A program made the translations under genes and the position numbers. Shown here piece by piece: positions 7,972-16,363 of a stretch of DNA of 64,000 nucleotides. This DNA is from Massilia sp. ZL223. Its GTDB lineage: Bacteria > Pseudomonadota > Gammaproteobacteria > Burkholderiales > Burkholderiaceae_D. The notes under the pieces were generated by a model. It saw only the letters and a program-made list of their open reading frames with translations, was not told where the DNA came from and searched no databases. The first letter of the stretch is position 1. Each line of letters begins with the position of its first letter. The stretch spans positions 62,001 to 126,000 of the forward strand of contig NZ_JAGPWD010000003.1 of the NCBI RefSeq assembly GCF_018119395.1, read 5' to 3'.

Positions 7972-10667
7972 CACGCGGCCCGGCCGGCATCGAGAATGCG
8001 CCGCATCGTCACCATCCCGTCCGCGCCGGCATGGACGTCGAAACCCAGCGCGTGCGCCAGCCCATGCATGCCGGCATTCTCCGGCAGGGCGACCCCTTCG
8101 ACGACGGCCACGCCGCGCTGCGCGCAGTAGTCGAGCAGGCAGTCCATCAACAGCCGCCCGAGACCGCGTCCCTTCAGGTCGGAACGCACCGTCACCGCGA
8201 ACTCGCCGCGCACGTCGTCCGGGTCGATCACGACGCGCGCCACGCCCAGCGTTTCGCCATTCCCGGCCGGATCCGGGCGGGTGGCGATGAAGGCCATCTC
8301 GCGCGCGTAATCGATCTGGGTGAAGCGCGCCAGCTGCTGGGGCGAAAGCTCCCGCATCAGGCCGAACATGCGCATGTGGACGTCCTGCGGCGTGAGTGCA
8401 TGGAAGAAGGCCACGTGCGCGGCGGCGTCCTCCGGACGAATGGGACGCAGCGTCAGCCTGCCTGCCGCGCTGTCCACCTGGCGTTCCAGTTGTTCCGGAT
8501 AGGGCAGGATCGCCAGCCGCGCATGGCTGTCGCACCCGGCGGGAACCGGCTGCAGCCGCATGCGGGCGTCGAGCGCGATCACGCCGCCGGCGTCGGCCAG
8601 CAGAGGATTGATGTCGAGCTCGGCCAGTTCCGGCAGGTCGGCCGCCAGCTGGCCCACCCGGACCAGCACATCGTACAGGGCTTCCATGTCGGCCGGCGGC
8701 CGGCCGCGGTAGCCCGCCAGCAGGCGTGCCACCCGGGTACGGCTGACGAGCTCGCCGGCCAGGACCCGGTTCAGCGGCGGGAGTGCGACCGCCTGGTCGG
8801 CCGTGACCTCGACGGCGATGCCGCCGTGGCCGAACAGCACCACCGGCCCGAACACGGGGTCGGTGCTGAGGCCGACGATCAGTTCCAGCGCCTGCGGCCG
8901 GCGCGCCATCGCCTGGACCGTGAAGCCGTCCACGCGCGCGTGCGGAAGCCGGCCGCGCACGCGCTCCAGCATGGCGTCGAGCGCCGCGCCAAGCGCTTCC
9001 GGGGTGGCCAGGTCGAGCGCTACCCCGCCGACATCGGACTTGTGGACGATGTCCGGCGACACGATCTTGAGCGCCACCGGATAGCCGAGGCGGCCGGCGG
9101 CGGCGAGCGCACTGGCGGCGTCGGCGGCGAACTCGGTTGCCACCACGGGAATGCCGTAGGCTGCCAGCAGGGCCTTGGTGGCGCGCTCCCCGACCGCACC
9201 GTTCGGATCCGTGCCGCCGGCCAGCAGCCGGTCGATGTGGGCGCGGGCGGCCGGGCGGTCGGGAGCGCCCAGTTCGCACGGTCCCGGCGCCTGCATCAGG
9301 GCGGCCTGGTTGCGGCGGTAATCGACCAGCTGCTGGAATCCCTTGACGGCTTCCTCCGGGGTGTCGAAAACCGGGACGCCGGCCTCGATGCACAGGCGGC
9401 GGGCCTCGGCCACGCTGGGGCCGCCCAGCCAGCAGCACAGCACCGGGCGGGCGGCGCCGGCCATCAGGGGCAGCAGGATGCGGGCGATCTCGGCGCTGGG
9501 TACGATCGCCGTCGGCGCATGGATCAGCAGGACTGCATCGGTCTCCGGCGCGTCCAGCAGTACGGCCAGCGCATGGCGGTAGCGCTCGGCGGGGGCATCG
9601 CCCACGATGTCGACCGGGTTGGCGTGCGACCACAGCGGCGGCAGGCCGTCGCCGAGCCGGGCCAGCGTGGGCGGCGCGAGCTGGGCCAGTACGCCGCCCG
9701 CGTCCGCCAGCGCGTCGGTCGCCATGACGCCGGGCCCGCCGCCATTGGTCATGATCGCCAAGCGCTCGCCGCGCAGCGGCCGGGTGCGCGCCAGCATTGC
9801 CACCGCGTCGAACAGTTCGTCCGTGGTGAGCACGCGCAGCATGCCGGCGCGGCGCAGCGCGGCGTCGTAGACCAGGTCCGAGCCGGCCAGCGCACCGGTA
9901 TGGCTGAAGGCCGCGCGTGCGGCGTCCTCGCCGCGCCCGGCCTTGACGATCAGGGTCGGCTTGCCGCGCGCCGCGCTGCGCGCGGCGCTCATGAACTTGC
10001 GGGCCTGGCGCACGCTCTCGGCATACAGCAGGATGGCGTCGGTGCCCGGGTCGGCGGCGAGGTAGTCGAGCAGGTCGCCGAAATCGACGTCGCTGCCGTC
10101 TCCCAGGGAGACGAAGCAGGAAAAGCCGATCCGCCGCGCCGCCGCCCAGTCGAGCACGGCGGTGACCAGCGCCCCTGACTGCGCCACGAAGGCCAGCCGG
10201 CCGGGCAGGGCCGCGCCCGGCGCGAAACTGGCGTTCAGCCCGATGCCGGGCACCAGCAGGCCGACGCAGTTCGGACCCAGGATGCGCAGCAGCCAGGGTC
10301 GCGCCGCTTCCAGCATCGCCTGGCGCAGGCTGCGGGCGCCGCCGGCGTCCGCGTCCATGCCAGCGCTGATCACCACGGCGGCGCGGCAGCCGGCGGCGCC
10401 GAGCTCGCCGATCAGTTTGGGCACCGTGGGCGCAGGGGTGCAGATCACGGCAAGGTCGGGCACGCCGGGCAGGTCGCGCACGCTGCCGAAGGCGGGATGG
10501 CCGCCGACCTGGGCATGGCGCCGGTTGACGGGCCACAGCGGTCCTCCGAAACCGCCTGCGAGGACGTTCCGCCACACCGTCGCGCCCACGCTGCCGGGCC
10601 GTTCGGAGGCGCCGATCACGGCCACCGAGCGTGGGTGGAACAAGTGCCCGAGGTTGCGAATGCTCAT
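7971..10667 (-). CDS. Bifunctional acyl-CoA-synthetase-like GNAT protein acetyltransferase (Pat/PatZ type)
   Basis: An 898-residue protein with the usual length and order for Pat: CoA-binding domain (FHPRSVAVIGASERPGSVG near residue 12), succinyl-CoA-ligase-like and ATP-grasp domains, then a C-terminal GNAT domain (about 735-885) with the acetyl-CoA loop KGRGLGRLLM. The loop FSHTGALAGSD is the site of the phospho-His in ADP-forming acyl-CoA synthetases. Pat enzymes acetylate lysines of metabolic enzymes such as acetyl-CoA synthetase. An FNR-type box lies 59 bp before the start, so expression is probably raised without oxygen. Confidence 0.9.
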   Translation of the reverse strand: MSIRNLGHLFHPRSVAVIGASERPGSVGATVWRNVLAGGFGGPLWPVNRRHAQVGGHPAFGSVRDLPGVPDLAVICTPAPTVPKLIGELGAAGCRAAVVISAGMDADAGGARSLRQAMLEAARPWLLRILGPNCVGLLVPGIGLNASFAPGAALPGRLAFVAQSGALVTAVLDWAAARRIGFSCFVSLGDGSDVDFGDLLDYLAADPGTDAILLYAESVRQARKFMSAARSAARGKPTLIVKAGRGEDAARAAFSHTGALAGSDLVYDAALRRAGMLRVLTTDELFDAVAMLARTRPLRGERLAIMTNGGGPGVMATDALADAGGVLAQLAPPTLARLGDGLPPLWSHANPVDIVGDAPAERYRHALAVLLDAPETDAVLLIHAPTAIVPSAEIARILLPLMAGAARPVLCCWLGGPSVAEARRLCIEAGVPVFDTPEEAVKGFQQLVDYRRNQAALMQAPGPCELGAPDRPAARAHIDRLLAGGTDPNGAVGERATKALLAAYGIPVVATEFAADAASALAAAGRLGYPVALKIVSPDIVHKSDVGGVALDLATPEALGAALDAMLERVRGRLPHARVDGFTVQAMARRPQALELIVGLSTDPVFGPVVLFGHGGIAVEVTADQAVALPPLNRVLAGELVSRTRVARLLAGYRGRPPADMEALYDVLVRVGQLAADLPELAELDINPLLADAGGVIALDARMRLQPVPAGCDSHARLAILPYPEQLERQVDSAAGRLTLRPIRPEDAAAHVAFFHALTPQDVHMRMFGLMRELSPQQLARFTQIDYAREMAFIATRPDPAGNGETLGVARVVIDPDDVRGEFAVTVRSDLKGRGLGRLLMDCLLDYCAQRGVAVVEGVALPENAGMHGLAHALGFDVHAGADGMVTMRRILDAGRAA

Positions 10668-10725
10668 GAAGTCTCCTTCCGATGGCTGGATTGGATCAGC
10701 CTAGCGAAGCATTACAAGGATTTAT

Positions 10726-10739
10726 TTGACCGCAATCAA
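10726..10739. promoter_or_regulatory. FNR/Dnr-type box upstream of the Pat operon
   Basis: TTGACCGCAATCAA fits TTGAY-N4-ATCAA. It stands 59 bp before the Pat start, the same spacing as the boxes before the other stress genes here, and only 18 bp before the remaining ATG of the broken stress gene on the other strand. Confidence 0.75.
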
Positions 10740-10756
10740 AATTTGCTCCGAAAGTT

Positions 10757-11506
10757 ATGTTAAGGCAGCGGCGCGGCTGGACGGCTTGCCTCCGTGCCGC
10801 TACCCTGTCCGGATTCCTTCCGCCCGACGTGCTCGCGCAGGCTGGACCGGCCGCGCAGGCGCGCTGCGACCAGCTCAGGCACGAGGCGCGCGAGGCTCTG
10901 GCGCGCTTCGCAGCGCTGGCCGAGGCGGAAGGCGTCGCGTCGTTCGAGCACAGCCTCGCCGAGGACGAGGTCGGGTGCGTCCTGGCGCTGCGGGCACGTT
11001 AATGCGACCTGGTCGTGGTAGGACAGGACATGGCCGAAACGGGGAGATCTGCACCGGGCGACCTGGCTGCACATGTGCTGCTGCATGGCGCACGGTCCGT
11101 CCTGGCGATTCCCGGCGCGGGTACTGCGTGGCCCGGCATGGATGCGCTGGTGGGCTGGGACGGCAGCGCGCAGGTCTGCCGCGCGCTCGACGGCGCCATG
11201 CCCCTCCTGCGCGCCGCCCGGCAGGTGACGGTCATGTCCCTCGGGGAAGGCGACGAGGGCCAGGAGCGGGGCGCAGCGGACCGCTGCGTCGCCTTCCTAC
11301 GGCGGCACGGCGTCGTCGCGACATTCCTGCAACAGCCGGGCGCGGGCCGTACCGGCGAGGTTCTGCTGAACGCGGCCCTCGCCGCAGGGCCGGGGCTGCT
11401 CGTCATCGGCGCCTATGGCCATGCGCACCTGCGCGAACAGATCCTCGGCGGCGTCACCGCGACGGTGCTGAAGGACATGTGGCTACCCGTCCTGTTGGCC
11501 CACTAG
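10757..11506 (+). pseudogene. Universal stress protein remnant: 5' truncated with an in-frame stop
   Basis: Two same-frame pieces form one UspA-like protein: 10757-11002 (ends LALRAR) and the continuation after TAA at 11000-11002, which reads CDLVVVGQDMAETG and runs to 11506. Intact paralogues here read straight through this DLVVV strand; Tyr (TAT/TAC) to TAA would be a single change. The first piece also lacks the ILVHVD beta-strand that opens this family; its first recognisable block, SGFLPPD, matches about residue 50 of paralogues. The C-terminal nucleotide-binding block GAYGHAHLREQILGGVT is intact. A decayed gene is most likely; a short C-terminal product from GTG at 11015 cannot be excluded. 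Confidence 0.75.
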
Positions 11507-11577
11507 CCGTTGTAATGGTCGACCTGAGCGCCGAGACGAAAGTCGACTGATGGTCAATTCATGGGGAGCAAGTCGAT

Positions 11578-11591
11578 TTGATCTCGGTCAA
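11578..11591. promoter_or_regulatory. FNR/Dnr-type box upstream of uspA-like gene
   Basis: TTGATCTCGGTCAA fits TTGAT-N4-RTCAA and lies 69 bp before the stress-protein start at 11660, a usual position for activation around -41. Confidence 0.8.
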
Positions 11592-11659
11592 ACACGCCGC
11601 CGAGCGAAGCGGGGAGACTGTCTTGATTCCGAACATCATCAACATGGGGAGCAGGAACG

Positions 11660-12496
11660 ATGAGCTACAAGACCATATTGGTGCATGCCGACTTGTCACG
11701 CCATGCGCCCGCACGCATACGGATCGCTGCGCAGCTGGCCAAGGCGCATGGCGCGCACCTGATCGGCCTTGCCGCCACCGGCGTGTCGCGCGACGTATTC
11801 CCGCACGGGTATCATGCTGCTCCCGACAGCCTCGAGGCGAGCTATTTCCAGCCCCTGCACGACACGGCGTCCCGCGCGCTCGAGCAGTTCACGACGATTG
11901 CCGCCGAGGCCGGGGTGTCGTCGGAAAGCCGCCTGGTGTGCGACCTGGCCAGCGATGCGCTGGCCCGCGTGGGTCGCTTCAGCGACCTCGTGGTCGTCAA
12001 CCAGGACGACCTGGCCGAAGCGCTGACCGATACGATCGGCCGCATCCCCGAATACGTGCTGTTCACCAGCGCGCGCCCGGTGCTGGTCGTGCCCTGCGCA
12101 CCCGTGGCGCGCCAGCCTGGCGACCATGTCCTGGTCGCCTGGAATGGCAGCAAGGAAGCCTCCGCCGCGCTGCGCGCCGCACTGCCGGTGCTGCAGCGCG
12201 CCGTCCGCGTCACCGTCGTGTCCTTCCGCCTTCCTGACGAGAGCAGCCTGGTCGAGGACGACGACGACGCCGGCATCACCGCCTTCCTCGGCCGCCACGG
12301 CGTCCAGGCGCAGATGCTGACGATCGGACGCAACATCGATTGCGGGCACAATCTGCTCACGCTGGCGACCCAGGACGGCTACGACCTGGTGGTCATGGGG
12401 TGCTACGGCCACACCCAGTTCCGCGAACTCTTCCTGGGAGGAGTGAGCAGGACCTTGCTTCAGAACAGCACAGTGCCGCTGCTCATGGCGCGCTAG
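11660..12496 (+). CDS. Universal stress protein, tandem UspA domains
   Basis: A 278-residue protein of two Usp domains. The N-terminal one begins YKTILVHADLS. The C-terminal one begins VLVAWNGSKEASAAL and ends with the ATP-binding pattern GCYGHTQFRELFLGGVSRTLL. Such proteins bind ATP and protect cells during oxygen or nutrient shifts; their biochemical task is mostly unknown. It lies behind an FNR-type box, which suggests anaerobic induction. It is one of three intact Usp genes and one pseudogene within 4 kb, probably old duplicates. Confidence 0.92.
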   Translation: MSYKTILVHADLSRHAPARIRIAAQLAKAHGAHLIGLAATGVSRDVFPHGYHAAPDSLEASYFQPLHDTASRALEQFTTIAAEAGVSSESRLVCDLASDALARVGRFSDLVVVNQDDLAEALTDTIGRIPEYVLFTSARPVLVVPCAPVARQPGDHVLVAWNGSKEASAALRAALPVLQRAVRVTVVSFRLPDESSLVEDDDDAGITAFLGRHGVQAQMLTIGRNIDCGHNLLTLATQDGYDLVVMGCYGHTQFRELFLGGVSRTLLQNSTVPLLMAR

Positions 12497-12511
12497 GGCG
12501 GGCGTCCCAGC

Positions 12512-13003
12512 CTAGCTGGCCGGCCGGTCGCCGAACTCGGGCTGCGAGGCCTCGCGCGGCACGCGCAGCAGCATCACCGGAACCGTCGAGTTCGCGAGCA
12601 CGTACTGGGCGACGCTGCCGGCAAACAGCCGGTTGGCGTCGTTGGGCCCATGGGTACCCATCACGATCAGGTCGCAGCCCTGTTCTTCCGCGATCCGGAC
12701 AATCTCCGGACCCGGCGTCGACGAGAGCGGCGCCGCCGTCTCGCAGCTGACCCCGGCGGCTTGCGCGATGCGCAACACCGTGTCGAGGTGGGACTGGGCG
12801 GCCTCGTGCGCGCGCAGAAACTCCGCCTGCGCGTCGGGCATGGCAGCGGACCGCTCCGGCATGGAGAAATGCGGCTGCGCAACCGACACGGCGAACATCC
12901 GTCCCGCGCCCGAGCGGGCGAGCAGGGCGGCCATCTGGGCGGCCTGTACCGCGAGGTCGGAGCCGTCTGTTGCCACGCAAACTCGCTCTAGGAACATGAT
13001 CAT
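12512..13003 (-). CDS. Universal stress protein, single UspA domain
   Basis: A 163-residue single Usp domain: RVCVATDGSDLAVQAA at the N-terminus and GTHGPNDANRLFAGSVAQYVL, the G-x2-G-x9-G(S/T) ATP-binding pattern, near the C-terminus. The start at 13003 is chosen because an AGGG precedes it; a longer frame would begin with a TTG inside the FNR-type box and cannot be right. It converges on the neighbouring tandem Usp gene with 15 bp between stops. Probably induced under low oxygen. Confidence 0.88.
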   Translation of the reverse strand: MIMFLERVCVATDGSDLAVQAAQMAALLARSGAGRMFAVSVAQPHFSMPERSAAMPDAQAEFLRAHEAAQSHLDTVLRIAQAAGVSCETAAPLSSTPGPEIVRIAEEQGCDLIVMGTHGPNDANRLFAGSVAQYVLANSTVPVMLLRVPREASQPEFGDRPAS

Positions 13004-13055
13004 CGGCCCTGGAAGAGATGAGTCGTCAGGATTACCAGTCTTGATCTTGTTGTGT

Positions 13056-13069
13056 TTGACTAGCGTCAA
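13056..13069. promoter_or_regulatory. FNR/Dnr-type box upstream of single-domain uspA
   Basis: TTGACTAGCGTCAA is a 5-4-5 palindrome (arms TTGAC and GTCAA) 53 bp before the start of the minus-strand stress gene. The rest of the 13004-13218 gap shows nothing else that I can support. Confidence 0.78.
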
Positions 13070-13218
13070 AGAACTGCTAAGTCAGCCCCGCAAAACGGTG
13101 TATCGACCGGTCATGACCCATCATCGCCAGCTTCGGCCTGCCGGGATGTTCGGGGCGATCCCCTGTCCGGGGCGACAGAAGGTCCACAAGCACAGCTCCT
13201 GTGCAAATGCCGGTATGT

Positions 13219-13779
13219 TCAGCCGGCGCTCTGCGCCTTGCCCGCGACGACACTCACCTGCGCGAAGCGCAGGTTTTCATAGGTCCTGATGCGCCGCTTC
13301 AGCGGCCACCAGTCGTAGAGGAAGATCTGCACCGGGCGCCACATCGCCACCCAGCCGATGATGGTGAGGCTTTCGCGCGCGATCTTCCCGCCATGGCCGG
13401 GAGCCAGGCCGGTAATCAGCTCGGCCAGCACCAGGCAGGACGCGACGAAGCCCAGGCCGATCGCGAGGCTGGTCCGCCCCTGGCGCAGCAGTTGCCCGAG
13501 CTCGCCGCGCACCAGGCCGATCTTGTAGGTGTAATAGTTATGCACCGCATCCGCGACCATCTCCCCCGCATCCCGGGGCAGTTCCGGATTCTCGACGCGG
13601 ATCGCCAGCCGCAGGTGGCTGTCGAGCGGCAGCGGCAGCGCCCAGCTCTCGATGAAGGCTTCGCACAGATGATCGAGGTCGCGGTTCAGGAAGGGGGCGG
13701 GATCGAGCGAATTGAACAGCTGCGCGAGCTCGCGCACGCGCAGGTCGAGCGTATGGGTAGGGTGCTGGGTGATGTGCAT
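13219..13779 (-). CDS. Conserved hypothetical membrane protein
   Basis: A 186-residue protein I do not recognise. The N-terminal 110 residues are soluble and acidic. Two hydrophobic segments follow: TSLAIGLGFVASCLVLAELI (about 104-123) and ESLTIIGWVAMWRPVQIFLY (about 136-155), then a basic tail RRIRTYENL. It sits between two stress-protein genes on the same strand as the one that precedes it, 43 bp downstream, so it may share the FNR-type promoter at 14722. Function unknown. Confidence 0.7.
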   Translation of the reverse strand: MHITQHPTHTLDLRVRELAQLFNSLDPAPFLNRDLDHLCEAFIESWALPLPLDSHLRLAIRVENPELPRDAGEMVADAVHNYYTYKIGLVRGELGQLLRQGRTSLAIGLGFVASCLVLAELITGLAPGHGGKIARESLTIIGWVAMWRPVQIFLYDWWPLKRRIRTYENLRFAQVSVVAGKAQSAG

Positions 13780-13822
13780 CGCTCAGGTCCGGCCACGCGC
13801 CATGCCCGGTGATCCATCCGTC

Positions 13823-14659
13823 CTAATGCGCCATCCAGAGCGGAATGGTCGAGGTCGCCAAGAGCGAGCGCGTCATCCCGCCGAGCATGATCTCGCTGAA
13901 GCGCGAGCGTCCGTACGCGCCCATGACGATCAGGTCCGCCTCCTTGGCGGCTGCGAACGCGAGCAGCGCGCGGTCCTCGTCGCGCCCGGCCCCGGTGACT
14001 GTGACTTCGACCTGCACGCCATGCTGGGCCAGGTAGGTGGCCATATCCGCGCCCGGTTCCTGCCCGTGCGCCCCGCGCGTGCTGCCGGGATCGAACACGA
14101 CCAGGTCAACCTGGCGCGCCTGCCGCAGGAGGGGAAGGGCGCTTGCGATCGCCCTCGCCGCTTCCTTGCTGCCGTTCCACGCCACCACCACCCGCGTGCC
14201 GGGCACGGCGCCGCTCCAGGCGCTAGGGAGGACCAGCACCGGCCCGACCGCGTTCAGCACCACGTAGTCGGGAAAGTCGCTGCGCTGGCGCGGCAGGAAC
14301 TCATCCAGGGAGGCCTGGCTGATGACGACCAGGTCGCTGTAGCGCGACTGCAGGCTGATGGCGATGCCCGCGTCCTCGTCCACGCAGCGCCGTTCGACCG
14401 AGGCCACGCCGGCGCGCCGCGCCGCGGCCTCGAACAGCTCGAGCGAGCGCTCGGCCTGGCCGCGCGCCTCTTCGAGCGGCGCGATGTCGACGGGCCCCGC
14501 GGCCACCATGCCGTCGGTGGGAAACAGGTAGGCGGGAACCCCGGTCGTGGCGACGCCGATCAGGCGGGCATCGCTGGCCAGCGCCATGGCCGCCGCCACC
14601 TCGGTGCGTTGCGCCGAGCGGGCGGTTTCGTCGACGTGAACCAAAATTGTCTTGTACAT
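13823..14659 (-). CDS. Universal stress protein, tandem UspA domains
   Basis: A 278-residue tandem Usp protein with the same length and layout as the gene at 11660: YKTILVHVDET at the start, a second domain from VVVAWNGSKEAARAI, and GAYGRSRFSEIMLGGMTRSLL at the end. The two are clearly paralogues. A consensus FNR-type box lies 63 bp upstream, so it is probably the best-regulated member of the set under oxygen limitation or NO. The hypothetical membrane gene downstream may be cotranscribed. Confidence 0.92.
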   Translation of the reverse strand: MYKTILVHVDETARSAQRTEVAAAMALASDARLIGVATTGVPAYLFPTDGMVAAGPVDIAPLEEARGQAERSLELFEAAARRAGVASVERRCVDEDAGIAISLQSRYSDLVVISQASLDEFLPRQRSDFPDYVVLNAVGPVLVLPSAWSGAVPGTRVVVAWNGSKEAARAIASALPLLRQARQVDLVVFDPGSTRGAHGQEPGADMATYLAQHGVQVEVTVTGAGRDEDRALLAFAAAKEADLIVMGAYGRSRFSEIMLGGMTRSLLATSTIPLWMAH

Positions 14660-14721
14660 GGACTTCCTTTCTGTCGTGAAAGTGATGTCTGGACTGTACT
14701 TTGCGCGCCGCCGCGCTGTAA

Positions 14722-14735
14722 TTGATGTGGATCAA
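14722..14735. promoter_or_regulatory. Consensus FNR/Dnr box
   Basis: TTGATGTGGATCAA matches TTGAT-N4-ATCAA perfectly and lies 63 bp before the tandem Usp start at 14659. Confidence 0.85.
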
Positions 14736-14780
14736 ATTTAGGATCGCATCGCTTGCCGTGCGGGTCAAGTCGTGCGGTCT

Positions 14781-16292
14781 TCAATCGGCGCGCAGGGCCC
14801 GGATCAGCGGCTGGTCCAGTCCATAGATGTCGTCGGCGAACAAGGCGCGCCCGTCGCGGTCTGCAAGCGCGGTCGCGTAGAACAGGACCACCGGCACCGG
14901 CGCGCGCAGCCTGACCGTGCGGCTCGGTCCCGGGCGCATCGCGTCGGCGACGCGCTCCGCGCTCCACTGTTCCGGGTCGGCGAGCACGAATTGCGCCAGT
15001 TCCGCCGGGCGCTCCACGCGGATGCAGCCGTGGCTCAGGTCGCGGCGCGTGCGGGCGAACAGCTCCTTCGAGGAGGTCGAATGCAGATAGACGTTCATCG
15101 GGTTGGGCATGGCGAACTTGACTTCCCCGAGCACGTTCGACGGCCCCGGGCGCTGCCGGGTCCGGGCCGTGCCGGCGCGCAGGCGCGCGAGCGCTTCGCC
15201 GCCCGTGGACGGCAGTACCTGGCCGCCGGCTCCCACCAGCTCCATGTCGTGCTGTTCGAGATAGGCCGGATTGCGCGCCAGCTTGGGGATGATTTCGCCG
15301 AGCTCTATGCTGCGTGGCACATTCCAGTAAGGGTTGAACTCGAGATAGCGCATCTGACCGATGAACAGCGGGGTCGGCGTCCTGGCCGCCTTGCCGACGA
15401 TGACCCGCATTTCGAGCGGGGCCGTCCAGGAACGGCTGCCGAGGTCGAAGGCCCACAGGCGATAGGCCGGCAGGTTGACCGCCACCAGCCTGCCGTCCGG
15501 CGGCGGCGGCATCCAGCGCAGGCGTTCCAGGGTCAGCGCGAGCTGGGCGACGCGGTGGGTGAGCGGCACCGACAGGGCGGCAAGGGTGCCCGGGCCCAGC
15601 ACGCCGTCCTCGACGAGTCCGTGGCGCGACTGGAAACGCCGGACCGCGGCCGCCAGCTCGGCCGTGTAGATCTGCTCGCCGGCGGGAGCGTCGTCCTCGC
15701 CGAGGTCTCCCAGCAGCTGCAGGCGTTCGCGCAGCAGCGCACTGCCGGGGTAGGCGCTTCCGGCCGCGACCCCCGCCTGGCCGGCGGGCGGCAGCGATGG
15801 CCATTCCGGATACAGCCGCGCCAGTTCCCGGTACTGCGCCAGCGCCGTCCTGACCCTGGCGTACAAGGGGATCGCCGGTGCGGCCTGGTCGACCGCCTGC
15901 GCCAGGCGTTTGGCGTCCAGCGCCAGGCGCAGCTGCAAGGCGGGGTCGAAACCGGCCGCGGCGCCCGGCGCGGGACGATAAGGCGAGGCGGTGCGGCCGG
16001 CATGCAGGTCCGCCAGGTAGCGGCCCATTGCGGCGCCAAGGTCGCGCTCGAACGCCGTCGCGCCGGTGGAGTCCTCGCGCATTTCCAGTGCGCCCAGCCG
16101 GCGCGTCAATGCGTCGGCGTCATAGCGCGCCGGGTCGAGGCCGTGCGAGGCGGCGTCCCGCAGCAGGCGCAGCGCCAGGCGCGCCTGCTCCTGTCCATTC
16201 TCCAGCCAGGGCAGAGGAAGGGCGGCGGCCGCGGCATGGATCAGCGAGAAAAGGATGCCGCAAGCGATACGGCGGAAAGAAATGGAAAGCAT
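14781..16292 (-). CDS. L,D-transpeptidase, YcbB/LdtD type
   Basis: A 503-residue exported enzyme that makes 3-3 crosslinks in peptidoglycan. It has an N-terminal signal segment (RIACGILFSLIHAAAAAL), a peptidoglycan-binding domain (AVRRFQSRHGLVEDGVLGPGTL) and a C-terminal YkuD domain with the catalytic block SHGCIRVE; the Cys is the nucleophile. The ATG at 16292 is preferred over a TTG four codons earlier. An FNR-type palindrome 58 bp upstream suggests anaerobic control of wall crosslinking, which is unusual for this family. Confidence 0.9.
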   Translation of the reverse strand: MLSISFRRIACGILFSLIHAAAAALPLPWLENGQEQARLALRLLRDAASHGLDPARYDADALTRRLGALEMREDSTGATAFERDLGAAMGRYLADLHAGRTASPYRPAPGAAAGFDPALQLRLALDAKRLAQAVDQAAPAIPLYARVRTALAQYRELARLYPEWPSLPPAGQAGVAAGSAYPGSALLRERLQLLGDLGEDDAPAGEQIYTAELAAAVRRFQSRHGLVEDGVLGPGTLAALSVPLTHRVAQLALTLERLRWMPPPPDGRLVAVNLPAYRLWAFDLGSRSWTAPLEMRVIVGKAARTPTPLFIGQMRYLEFNPYWNVPRSIELGEIIPKLARNPAYLEQHDMELVGAGGQVLPSTGGEALARLRAGTARTRQRPGPSNVLGEVKFAMPNPMNVYLHSTSSKELFARTRRDLSHGCIRVERPAELAQFVLADPEQWSAERVADAMRPGPSRTVRLRAPVPVVLFYATALADRDGRALFADDIYGLDQPLIRALRAD

Positions 16293-16349
16293 GATACTGA
16301 GCAATCGTTGACGTCACTGCACGATAGAGGAGCGGTCCGCGCACCGTCC

Positions 16350-16363
16350 TTGACCTAGGTCAA
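16350..16363. promoter_or_regulatory. FNR/Dnr-type palindrome upstream of the L,D-transpeptidase
   Basis: TTGACCTAGGTCAA is a fully palindromic 14-mer, 58 bp before the transpeptidase start. It overlaps the stop codon of the diguanylate cyclase gene (16360-16362). Confidence 0.8.

Noticed and set aside
8031..10178. Long open frame opposite the Pat gene
   Set aside because: Shadow frame; Pat on the minus strand has all expected domains.
13004..13069. N-terminal extension of the single-domain Usp protein
   Set aside because: It would start with TTG inside the FNR-type box and adds residues unlike any Usp N-terminus.
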